From Burkholderia aenigmatica (GTDB lineage Bacteria; Pseudomonadota; Gammaproteobacteria; Burkholderiales; Burkholderiaceae): a stretch of DNA of 37,964 bases. Positions within the stretch are counted from its first letter, which is position 1; each line of letters opens with the position of its first letter. Location: positions 1 through 37,964 of the forward strand of contig NZ_CABVQC010000082.1 of the NCBI RefSeq assembly GCF_902499175.1. Direction: 5' to 3'. Below are positions 6,933 to 12,732 of the stretch, in pieces. The position numbers and the translations under genes were made by a program. Below the pieces are notes generated by a model. It searched no databases and was not told the origin of the DNA. It saw nothing but the letters and a program-made list of their open reading frames with translations.

Positions 6933-7979
6933 TTAGGCGCCCAAAGTTTCCGCGTCGGCGCGCACCATGCGGCCCTCGGCGTCACGCTTCCAGCCCGCCG
7001 CCGCCATGTCGGCCGCCACGCGGGTGGCCGCTGCCTCGGACGCGCCGGGGCGCATCCATTCCGGGGTGTCGTCGCCATCGGGTGCGGTTTTCACATCGAA
7101 CTCGCTGCGCAGCTGGCGCAGGGTCAGCTCCAGTTGGCAGATCAGCCCGGCGGTGAAGTCGCCGTGGTCGATGCCGTGTGCCTCGGTATGGTCGGCAAGC
7201 GCCTGCAGGCCGGCGCGCATGGCGCGGATGCCGACCTCGGCCTGGGCGGCCAGCGTCGTGACTTCCTTGCGGATTTCCTCGCCGACGTCGGCAGGCGGCA
7301 GCGCCTTCACGCGCTTCTTGATCTTCGCCACTTCCTCGGTGAGCTGGTCGATCTTGCTGTTCTTGTCTTCCAGCACGCGGGAGCGGGCTTCCAGGTTGGC
7401 CTCGGCTTCCTCGGCGCGCTGGGTCAGCGATTCCTTTTCCTTGGCGTGCTTGGCGATCAGGTCTTCGGCCAGCTCCAGGAAGGAATCCTTGTCGCCGGTC
7501 TTGGCCACCTCGATCAGTGCGGTCTTCTGGTCCTCCGGCAAGCGGCGGAACTGGCGCAGCTCGCGGTAACCGGCTCCGATGCGGGACAGGTTTTCCATTG
7601 CCTCCTCGCCGAAGACACGCAAATTCAGCAGGTCTTCATCGACCTTATTCGCCGAGGTGCCAAGTGCGCGGCAGAAACCATCCCAAGTCCCGACGTCGGG
7701 GATTTTGTTGCCTTCGCGGTCAACTGCCGATTTGCCGGAAAACGCCCGATACAGCTTGCTTTCCTTAATCTCCTTTAACTTCGTCAAACCCACGACCGTC
7801 GTGAGTTTTGCAATCGCGTCGGCCATTTGAATCTGGCCCCACAGCTGGTTTGCCAAGTCGCGTTCGTCGTCATAGCTGGTCTGGACAGCAGCCATCAGAT
7901 TTGCCGGCGCAGCCGCATCGGGACGGAGCGCGATCTCGGGGGTAGGTTCGTGCGTGGTAACAAGGGGCTTGCGTGCCAT
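6933..7979 (-). CDS. Coiled-coil early protein of unknown function
   Basis: 348 aa. Residues 1-35 are Pro/Ala-rich and likely disordered. Residues 36-160 form a helical domain (ELANQLW-like start, GTWDGFCRALGTSANKVDEDLLNL). Residues about 165-226 are a strong heptad-patterned coiled coil (KEKESLTQRAEEAEANLEARS). The tail is Ala-rich. It is the gene transcribed immediately before tnpA and is common at this place in BcepMu-like prophages. The DNA of the first third (about 7600-7930) is visibly lower in GC than its surroundings, suggesting a mosaic junction. A partition- or replication-accessory role is possible but not shown. Confidence 0.8.
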   Translation of the reverse strand: MARKPLVTTHEPTPEIALRPDAAAPANLMAAVQTSYDDERDLANQLWGQIQMADAIAKLTTVVGLTKLKEIKESKLYRAFSGKSAVDREGNKIPDVGTWDGFCRALGTSANKVDEDLLNLRVFGEEAMENLSRIGAGYRELRQFRRLPEDQKTALIEVAKTGDKDSFLELAEDLIAKHAKEKESLTQRAEEAEANLEARSRVLEDKNSKIDQLTEEVAKIKKRVKALPPADVGEEIRKEVTTLAAQAEVGIRAMRAGLQALADHTEAHGIDHGDFTAGLICQLELTLRQLRSEFDVKTAPDGDDTPEWMRPGASEAAATRVAADMAAAGWKRDAEGRMVRADAETLGA

Positions 7980-7988
7980 GTCGTGTCC

Positions 7989-8303
7989 TTATCGTTGAAT
8001 GGTGAGTCGTGAAGTCAGCTCGTCGAGGCGGCTCTTGGCGGCCTCCAGGCTGCGCAGGATGCTCATGGCCTGCTGCGCAACCCGCACCGAGGGGCGAATG
8101 CGTCCGGTCTCGGGGATGCGCTCGGCGAAGCCCTTCTCCTCCAGCGTCGCCACGTAGCGGGTGATGGAGCTGGGCTCCAGGCCGGTGGCCTTGGCCAGCT
8201 CGGTGGGCGTCAAGCCGTGGGCGAAGTTGCCGAGCAGCACGTTCAGCACATCCAGAACCTTGCCAGCGGATTGGCTGGTGCCCTTCGGTTCAGCGGCGGC
8301 CAT
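7989..8303 (-). CDS. IclR-type winged-helix DNA-binding protein
   Basis: 104 aa from the ATG at 8303 (AAGGAGG 8 nt ahead); a GTG three codons earlier directly abuts that site and is unlikely. Residues about 12-70 (AGKVLDVLNVLL, LTPTELAKATGLEPSSITRYVATLEEKGFAER) match the winged HTH of IclR regulators. The IclR effector-binding domain is absent and is replaced by a short helical tail, so it is probably a stand-alone phage regulator. It overlaps the preceding gene by 14 nt. Confidence 0.8.
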   Translation of the reverse strand: MAAAEPKGTSQSAGKVLDVLNVLLGNFAHGLTPTELAKATGLEPSSITRYVATLEEKGFAERIPETGRIRPSVRVAQQAMSILRSLEAAKSRLDELTSRLTIQR

Positions 8304-8490
8304 GTTCGGCACCTCCTTGCAGGGCGGCGAGCTTCTTCTTCAGCACGCGCTCGACCAGGTCGGCGAAGGGCTTGGCGTCGTCGCCGTCGATTTCGATTTC
8401 CCCGTAGTGGGTCTCGATGCGGAAACCCCAGCGCATGTCCGGCACCTTCTTGGCCAGGTCGTAGCTGAGGAGGTCGCGTTTGTCGGGCAT
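8290..8490 (-). CDS. Small hypothetical early protein
   Basis: 66 aa from the second ATG at 8490, which has AGGAGG 7 nt ahead; the first ATG (8496) lies directly on the ribosome site. It contains a strand-rich first half (WGFRIETHYGEIEIDGDDAKPF) and a basic helical end (LVERVLKKKLAAL). No function is recognised. It lies in tight overlap between two HTH genes, so it is probably part of the early regulatory set. Confidence 0.65.
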   Translation of the reverse strand: MPDKRDLLSYDLAKKVPDMRWGFRIETHYGEIEIDGDDAKPFADLVERVLKKKLAALQGGAEHGRR

Positions 8491-8492
8491 GG

Positions 8493-8975
8493 TCATTCCT
8501 CCTGAAAATCAAGTTCGGGCTGGGCGTGCTTCTCGACGTTGCCGCGATGCCAGGCGAGCGTCTGCATGGCTTCCTGGATCGCGGCCAGAACATCGGCAAC
8601 GTCCGGCCGGGGTGTCTTCTCGTAGAAGTCGAGAATCTGTGTGGCGGCCGCATTCATCACCGAATGCAGGCTCAGGATGTCCTCGGCGGTCACGCCGCGC
8701 CCGGTGGGGATGTCGATCAACAGCCGGCCGGAGCTGGCGGCCAGCCAGCGGGTGACGTAGTCGATGCCGCAGGCCGTCTCGTAGGGCCGGATCATGTTGG
8801 CGGGGATGCGGCCGGTCTGAATCCACTTGTAGACGGTCCAGTGATCCGTCAGCCCCATCCGCTCGGCGATGCGCTCGACGGATAGGTTGTGCCGTTCCTT
8901 GGCGAAGTCCTTGCACAGCTCCAGCGCGTGGCGCAGGGAGGTCGGCTGGATGCGCTTCCAATTGCGGCGGCTCAT
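8493..8975 (-). CDS. HTH-domain phage regulatory protein
   Basis: 160 aa from the ATG at 8975, preceded by a weak GGGGG-type site. The frame extends to a TTG, which is less likely. Residues about 29-62 (LSVERIAERMGLTDHWTVYKWIQTGRIPANMIRPYE) form a Cro/Xre-like helix-turn-helix, followed by CGIDYVTRWLA. The C-terminal half is helical. It is the first gene of the main leftward operon and faces the divergent region 8976-9085, so it may control the early switch, in the manner of Mu Ner. Which operator it recognises cannot be told from sequence alone. Confidence 0.75.
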   Translation of the reverse strand: MSRRNWKRIQPTSLRHALELCKDFAKERHNLSVERIAERMGLTDHWTVYKWIQTGRIPANMIRPYETACGIDYVTRWLAASSGRLLIDIPTGRGVTAEDILSLHSVMNAAATQILDFYEKTPRPDVADVLAAIQEAMQTLAWHRGNVEKHAQPELDFQEE

Positions 8976-9014
8976 TGGAAGCCCCCCGAAACGGCGCCTT
9001 CCAAACAAATGCCG

Positions 9015-9044
9015 GATTTGCAGCTATCGGAAGCGATTTGCAGC
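9015..9044. repeat. Tandem direct repeat GATTTGCAGC, 20-bp period
   Basis: GATTTGCAGC occurs at 9015-9024 and again at 9035-9044, exactly 20 bp start to start, about two helical turns. The pair lies in the 110-bp gap between the divergent genes at 8975 and 9086, and the second copy overlaps the -35 region of a candidate rightward promoter. Two same-face sites in a divergent promoter are typical of an operator. The protein that binds is unknown. Confidence 0.55.
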
Positions 9045-9067
9045 AGATACGATGAAAGGCGGATAAT
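9038..9067 (+). promoter_or_regulatory. Candidate promoter for the small rightward gene at 9086
   Basis: TTGCAG (9038-9043), an 18-bp spacer and GATAAT (9062-9067, 5 of 6 to consensus) stand 18 bp before the ATG at 9086. The -35 match is only partial. No equally good leftward promoter was found in this gap, so the left operon may be read from the promoter at 9691-9719. Confidence 0.45.
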
Positions 9068-9085
9068 TCGCACAAAGGCAAACCC

Positions 9086-9331
9086 ATGAACGACACGCAA
9101 CGCATTGCGCAACTCGAAGGGCAAATCAACGCGCTGGCTCATGCTTGGCTCACTCTGGTTGCTGCCCTGGAAACCCAGGAAGGCTTTGATGCGGCTGGCC
9201 TGCAGGCGTCGCTGCGCAAGCGGCGCTGGCCGCAGAACCCAGAGCTGAATGAACAGGCTCGGCCGGCGCTGGACTGGCTGTGCAACCAGCTGGACGAGGC
9301 GCGCGCGGTTCGCCAATCAGCAGGGCGTTAA
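9086..9331 (+). CDS. Small hypothetical protein, isolated rightward gene
   Basis: 81 aa (MNDTQRIAQLEGQINALAHAW start), helical, with a coiled-coil-like first third and no membrane segment. It stands alone between leftward genes, converging on the gp16-like gene that ends at 9368, so a transcript from the early leftward promoter would run antisense through it. The ribosome site (AAAGG) is weak. It could be a lysogenic-state gene or an antagonist of early expression; neither is shown. Confidence 0.6.
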   Translation: MNDTQRIAQLEGQINALAHAWLTLVAALETQEGFDAAGLQASLRKRRWPQNPELNEQARPALDWLCNQLDEARAVRQSAGR

Positions 9332-9367
9332 TGGGGAAGCCGAAACGGTCAAATTGCATGGCGAACC

Positions 9368-9610
9368 TCACGCAGCAGCCCGATGGCGGATCGGCATCAG
9401 GGCCTTGGCTGGGTCGGTGCAGATTTCGCCGGCCTTGAGCCCGAGCTTGACGGCGATTTCGTGGGCCTGGCCGCGCACGCACTTCTTGCGGCCGCCCAGG
9501 ACTTCAAAGACGAGGTTCGGGGAGAACTTGTTGGCGATCGCCCATTGGGTGATGGAAACACCTTTGGCTTGAAGCTCGGCGCGGGCTTCGGCAGCAGTAC
9601 GTAGTTTCAT
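9368..9610 (-). CDS. BcepMu gp16-family HTH protein
   Basis: 80 aa from the ATG at 9610 with AAGGAG 6 nt ahead. The arrangement AELQAKGVSITQWAIANKFSP, VFEVLGGRKKCVRGQAHEIAVKLGLK is what I recall for the BcepMu gp16 family of small phage-associated DNA-binding proteins. Residues 16-42 look like a helix-turn-helix. It is the first gene behind the strong leftward promoter at 9691-9719 and is divergent from the repressor candidate, the place where Mu has ner. It is therefore a good candidate for the early Cro/Ner-like switch protein. The family is recalled, not searched. Confidence 0.82.
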   Translation of the reverse strand: MKLRTAAEARAELQAKGVSITQWAIANKFSPNLVFEVLGGRKKCVRGQAHEIAVKLGLKAGEICTDPAKALMPIRHRAAA

Positions 9611-9690
9611 GGCTGGCTCCTTACTAGGGGCGGCTGGCACTTGGCAGAGTGCCGTTTAAGTTGTCGTTCGTTGTGAAACGGTGTGATCGA

Positions 9691-9719
9691 ATTATTGTGG
9701 AACTGTTCCACAGTGTCAA
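9691..9719 (-). promoter_or_regulatory. Early leftward promoter (PL)
   Basis: On the minus strand, TTGACA (plus 9714-9719, perfect consensus), a 17-bp spacer and AATAAT (plus 9691-9696, 5 of 6) form the best sigma70 promoter noticed in the window. Transcription would begin near 9684 and run through the gp16-like gene, possibly into the transposition operon. Its spacer is a perfect palindrome. The leader carries a dyad, GGCACT/AGTGCC (9636-9641 and 9648-9653), that could form a hairpin or a second operator. Confidence 0.8.
9696..9712. promoter_or_regulatory. Palindromic operator TGTGGAACTGTTCCACA
   Basis: A perfect 8+1+8 palindrome filling the PL spacer. Related half-sites TGTGAAAC at 9672-9679 and TGTGGAAT at 9728-9735 flank it, the latter overlapping the repressor GTG start. 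A dimeric HTH protein bound here would shut PL and could also limit repressor translation or transcription. The Xre-type protein encoded immediately to the right is the likeliest ligand; the gp16-like protein is the alternative. Confidence 0.75.
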
Positions 9720-9728
9720 GCGGAGAAT

Positions 9729-10127
9729 GTGGAATTGATACACGTGCGCTTAAAGGAGGAGCTGGATCGACTTGGCCTGAAGCCAGCAGCGGCTGCAAAG
9801 GCCGTTGGCGAACCAGACTCTCAGGGCCTGAGGGACGTTCTCGGTGGGAGGAAGCGCCTGTCGGCCGACCTATTGGCGGCCCTCGGAACGACCGGCGTTG
9901 ACGTCGCGTATGTGCTCACGGGCCATCGTGCCGACATGTCGCTGACGGCCGATGAGCGCTTGCTCGTCGAGCGGTATCGAGAAAGCCCAAAGCCCCTGCG
10001 GGACGCCGCATTGCGCGTGCTGCTTGGGGCCGAGCAGCCTACGGGTGGTGCTGCGACGCAAACCTTCCATGCCCCCGTCAGCGGCGGCGTGGCCGGCCGA
10101 GACATCGTGAACAAGGGGAGGAAATGA
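9729..10127 (+). CDS. Xre-type phage repressor candidate with GRDI tail
   Basis: 132 aa from a GTG start. Residues about 5-60 are an Xre/Cro-like HTH (GLKPAAAAKAVGEPDSQGLRDVLGGRKRLSADLLAAL), followed by VDVAYVLTGHR and a helical segment ending near residue 100. After a Gly/Thr linker the last 20 residues carry Q-T-F-H-A-P-V-S-G-G-VAGRDI-V-N, a motif repeated at the start of the next two proteins. Position beside PL and divergence from a Ner-like gene argue for the lysogeny repressor. The alternative start is a GTG five codons later. The ribosome site is weak. It overlaps the next gene by ATGA. Confidence 0.82.
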   Translation: MELIHVRLKEELDRLGLKPAAAAKAVGEPDSQGLRDVLGGRKRLSADLLAALGTTGVDVAYVLTGHRADMSLTADERLLVERYRESPKPLRDAALRVLLGAEQPTGGAATQTFHAPVSGGVAGRDIVNKGRK

Positions 10128-10759
10128 AGGTAGTGAAGCAAGAGTTCCAGGCGGCAGTCGAAGGCGACGTCGCCGGCAGAGACATCACCAACGAAGCACC
10201 CCGTACCAGCATCCAGATCGGCGCCATCAACGGCGGCCAGAACATCATCGGGCAAACCGGGGACATACACCTGCAGGTGCAGGCCCGGCCACGCATCAAG
10301 GTCGTGATCCAGCCCGGCCCGGAGCACATCACCGATGCCCAGAAGGTTCGCCTGCGCGACCTGGTCAATGAGGTGGTTGAGCTGGAGACGGCCATCAAGC
10401 GCACCCCGAAGCGGCACGCCACCGTGTGGTCGGCCCTGACCGGCAAGCTGAAGGTCACCAGCTATCACCTGATCCCTGCCAGCGCCTTCGCCCAGGCCGA
10501 GGCGTACCTGCAGACATGGTGCGCCCGACTGCGGTCTGCCAAGAGCGCCCCCAAGAAAGACCCCGACTGGCGAAACAGCTGCTACCGCTACATCCATGCC
10601 GCCATGAAGGAGATCGGACAGCAAGACGAACTGCCCCGGCTGCTGGCTGATCGTTATAGCGGACGGTCGCTGAAAGACCTTTCCGAGCTGGAGCTGGAAG
10701 CGGTTTACCGGACGGTCGCGGAGAGGAAAAAAGCAGCGCGCCGGAACGGCGCCATCTAA
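10124..10759 (+). CDS. GRDI-tagged protein with ORF6C-like domain
   Basis: 211 aa. Residues 6-24 carry the Q-E-F...VEGDVAGRDI-T-N tag. Residues 28-52 continue as short Gly-rich strand repeats (IQIGAINGGQNIIGQ, TGDIHLQV), suggestive of a small beta-solenoid. Residues about 100-136 (VWSALTGKLKVTSYHLIPAS, FAQAEAYLQTW) resemble the ORF6C domain known from phage antirepressors. The C-terminus is helical and basic (RSLKDLSELELEAVYRTVAERKKA). It is translationally coupled to the repressor by an ATGA overlap, so the two are made together. A repressor partner or antirepressor is a reasonable inference. The ORF6C assignment is by pattern and not certain. Confidence 0.72.
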   Translation: MKVVKQEFQAAVEGDVAGRDITNEAPRTSIQIGAINGGQNIIGQTGDIHLQVQARPRIKVVIQPGPEHITDAQKVRLRDLVNEVVELETAIKRTPKRHATVWSALTGKLKVTSYHLIPASAFAQAEAYLQTWCARLRSAKSAPKKDPDWRNSCYRYIHAAMKEIGQQDELPRLLADRYSGRSLKDLSELELEAVYRTVAERKKAARRNGAI

Positions 10760-10775
10760 GTCAGCCCCGCAGGGT

Positions 10776-10793
10776 GTAGGGGCTCGCCCCTAC
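10776..10793. repeat. GC-rich hairpin after the ORF6C-like gene
   Basis: GTAGGGG and CCCCTAC pair perfectly around a CTCG loop. There is no T run behind it. It lies in the 68-bp gap before the two-TM gene and may be an attenuator or mRNA-processing hairpin separating repressor expression from the downstream genes. Confidence 0.45.
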
Positions 10794-10827
10794 TGCTACT
10801 GCGTTGGAGAAACAGGAAAGGGTGTTA

Positions 10828-11220
10828 ATGGCTGGACAGGAATTTCACGGCGAGGTCGGCCAAGTCGCTGGCCGCGACATCATCAACGAGGCATCGCAGA
10901 TGCTGTGGGACTGCGAGACGCCAGACCTGAAGCGGGAATTCAGGCGGTGCAAGGCCAAGCTCTGGCAGATGCGCCGGGACGTCTTCCTCAACATCCCGTT
11001 CTTCTGGTTCGTCGCTGGGGTTATCGGGTCGGTGTGGCTGCTGCTGTCCGGCACCTGGTTCAAGATCGCCGGGCAGCTCTGGATGTTCGCCTGGCTGATC
11101 GGCGCGATGATGATCCCGTCGCTGTGGCTGGCCGCCATTCGCCAGCGCAAGGGCAAGATGATCGCCTACTACCGCGAGCGCATTGAGATCATCGACACCA
11201 TCCTGCAGGACAGGGATTGA
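10828..11220 (+). CDS. GRDI-tagged two-TM membrane protein
   Basis: 130 aa from the ATG at 10828, with AGGAAAGG 6 nt ahead; a TTG eight codons upstream is less likely. Residues 4-21 carry the same Q-E-F...V-G-Q-VAGRDI-I-N-E tag as the two preceding proteins. A charged helix follows (residues 33-52), then two hydrophobic segments at about 54-74 and 83-104, and a charged C-terminal helix. Equal polarity predicts both termini in the cytoplasm, so the tag would face the repressor's compartment. Function is unknown; superinfection exclusion or membrane tethering of the tagged partners is an inference. Confidence 0.72.
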   Translation: MAGQEFHGEVGQVAGRDIINEASQMLWDCETPDLKREFRRCKAKLWQMRRDVFLNIPFFWFVAGVIGSVWLLLSGTWFKIAGQLWMFAWLIGAMMIPSLWLAAIRQRKGKMIAYYRERIEIIDTILQDRD

Positions 11221-11255
11221 TTAGGTTTTCGAGAACAACAACCAGGGAGGAGCTT

Positions 11256-11771
11256 ATGAAGGCTCAACGAACAAAGACGTTTCTGGCAGCCAGCGTGACG
11301 GCGGGGCTCCTGCTCAGTTCTGCGGGCGCCTTCGCAGACACGGAGTCGGTCTTCATTGGAATGACGCCGACTGAGTTCTCCGAGGGCTTCAATCGGGCAG
11401 CCCAGATACTGCGGCTCAAGCCCAGAATGCCGATCTGGCCGGCCAAGTCGGGCAAGTTCAGCGCCAATGTCGCGCCAGGGATCGCCGTGGCCGGTGTCGG
11501 CGTCGATAACGGCAACATGATGCGCTCCATCGCCGTGTCATGCCGCGCGGACGCTCTCTGCAATGAGGTGATCGCGGCGGCGGCTCTCTCGGCCGACCCA
11601 GAACTCAGCATGGAAGAGCTGCGCCTCTTTATCCAGCGGCGGCTCAACGGCGAATTAGCCGATGGCGTCTACTTCGCGGATGCCGGGCTGGCTTACACGA
11701 TCGAGGCCAACAAGGCGAAGAAGCAACTTGACTTCAGCATCAAAGCCGCGCCAGACGACGATTCGGAGTGA
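11256..11771 (+). CDS. Exported hypothetical protein
   Basis: 171 aa from the ATG at 11256 with GGGAGGAG 5 nt ahead. It has a clear signal peptide: a basic start MKAQRTK, a hydrophobic core FLAASVTAGLLLSSA and an AFA cleavage site near residue 27. The mature part has two cysteines eight residues apart (SCRADALC), which could form a periplasmic disulfide, and it ends in an acidic tail. I recognise no domain. It lies 35 bp after the two-TM gene and 9 bp before the TPR-like gene, so it is likely in the same transcript. Its DNA is less GC-rich than the late genes. Confidence 0.75.
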   Translation: MKAQRTKTFLAASVTAGLLLSSAGAFADTESVFIGMTPTEFSEGFNRAAQILRLKPRMPIWPAKSGKFSANVAPGIAVAGVGVDNGNMMRSIAVSCRADALCNEVIAAAALSADPELSMEELRLFIQRRLNGELADGVYFADAGLAYTIEANKAKKQLDFSIKAAPDDDSE

Positions 11772-11780
11772 GCCTGGACA

Positions 11781-12176
11781 ATGTTCGCCCAAGACCATGA
11801 AACGGATGCACTCCTTCGTGAAGCCACGCAATGGTCGGATGCCAAGGATTGGGATCGGGCAATTGCCTGCCTGCGGCAAGCCAATGCCCGGATGAAGGTA
11901 TCGCCTGTCTCGTACCCGGTCCAGACGTGGTTGCGGCTTCCCCTTTACCTGCAAAAGGCCGAGCGCTTCGACGAGGCCATGATCGAATTCACAAAGCTCG
12001 CCGACGAGACAGGCGGCCGGATCGCGCGTGCATTCCCGCACCAGAGCAAGGCCAAGCAGCAGGTTTTCGCCAAGCAGGAGCTGGCCGTCATCCAGGACAA
12101 GATTCACTTGGCGAAGGAGCGCGAGGCCAAGCTACAGGCGAAAAACAAGAAGCCTGCTCTCTCTAAACCAGATTAA
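11781..12176 (+). CDS. TPR-like hypothetical protein
   Basis: 131 aa, no signal peptide. Two helix-turn-helix repeats resemble tetratricopeptides: residues about 10-38 (LLREATQWSDAKDWDRAIACL) and 50-76 (WLRLPLYLQKAERFDEAMIEF). A long basic helix completes the C-terminus. TPRs mediate protein contacts, so it may bridge components of this accessory block. The last codons overlap the first late promoter element (12163-12182), making it the last gene before the lytic region. Confidence 0.68.
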   Translation: MFAQDHETDALLREATQWSDAKDWDRAIACLRQANARMKVSPVSYPVQTWLRLPLYLQKAERFDEAMIEFTKLADETGGRIARAFPHQSKAKQQVFAKQELAVIQDKIHLAKEREAKLQAKNKKPALSKPD

Positions 12177-12211
12177 AAGACCCCATTCGCATGCCGCCCG
12201 AAGATGGCGGC
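12163..12211 (+). promoter_or_regulatory. Late promoter 1 (lysis/packaging/head operon)
   Basis: The dyad-like element CTAAACCAGATTAAAAGACC (12163-12182), 17 bp, then GAAGAT (12200-12205), then GGCGGC and an ATG at 12212. The same layout with identical spacing recurs at 19960, 26081 and 32195. If +1 is the A of the ATG, the element covers -49 to -30, where Mor/C activators of Mu bind. The downstream half also forms a perfect 11-bp hairpin (CGCATGCCGCC with GGCGGCATGCG). Confidence 0.72.
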
Positions 12212-12385
12212 ATGCGCTTCTCGATCCGTCAGTACCTTCCTCGCTGGGTCCGCCGCCTTCTTAGGCTGGATGGCCCTGCATGCCTCGGCTGCCGTCACGC
12301 CTTCGTGACGATGGTCGGAGCGGGGTGTGTGCTTTCTCGCGGGTTCGGTCGGCGCTGTCCCGACTTTCAACCCGTAGGAGGAAGC
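12212..12385 (+). other. Cys-rich in-frame extension upstream of the holin
   Basis: From the ATG at 12212 the frame is open through 58 codons straight into the holin start at 12386. The segment begins MRFSIRQYLPRWVRRLLRL, amphipathic and basic, then shows C-x2-C-x11-C-x9-C (CLGC, GAGC, RRCPDF), a zinc-knuckle pattern. Its ATG sits exactly at the predicted +1 of late promoter 1. Either a long 172-aa holin form is made from a leaderless start or this is a degenerating small gene fused by loss of its stop. Confidence 0.5.
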
Positions 12386-12730
12386 ATGTCCCTGAAACGC
12401 ATCCCGCGCATGGCCGGGTGGCTCTTGACCGCCCTGCTGCTGATCATTGCCATCGCGCTGATTTCCCCCCAGCAGCTCCCCGTCGCGCTCTACAAGCTGT
12501 CCTTGATCAGCCTGGCGGCCGTCGTCGCCTACTGGCTCGACCGCTCGCTGTTTCCCTATGCCCGGCCCGACAGCTACCTGAAGTACGACTGGCGCTGCAC
12601 TGGCACCAGCTGCGAGCTGGACGCCGATCACCAGGTCGCCCAGGGCTATCACCAGGTGTTCGCGGCCGCCATGCTGCGCCGGGCGATCATCGTCGGCGCC
12701 GTGGTGGTCGGCGTGGCGCTGGGGCTCTGA
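12386..12730 (+). CDS. Putative holin
   Basis: 114 aa from the ATG at 12386, behind a near-perfect TAGGAGG site. Hydrophobic segments occur at about residues 11-27 (WLLTALLLIIAIALI), 36-49 (LYKLSLISLAAVVAYWL) and 97-114 (IIVGAVVVGVALGL). The intervening loop contains two cysteines (RCTGTSC). This matches the putative-holin family that precedes the endolysin in BcepMu- and Mu-like phages. It forms the inner-membrane lesion that times lysis. It lies 2 bp before the endolysin gene. A longer in-frame form may exist. Confidence 0.85.
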   Translation: MSLKRIPRMAGWLLTALLLIIAIALISPQQLPVALYKLSLISLAAVVAYWLDRSLFPYARPDSYLKYDWRCTGTSCELDADHQVAQGYHQVFAAAMLRRAIIVGAVVVGVALGL

Positions 12731-12732
12731 CC

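Noticed and set aside
140..9000. Mu Gam-like host-nuclease inhibitor
   Set aside because: No protein in the early operon shows Gam features; the coiled-coil protein at 6933-7979 is too long and patterned differently.
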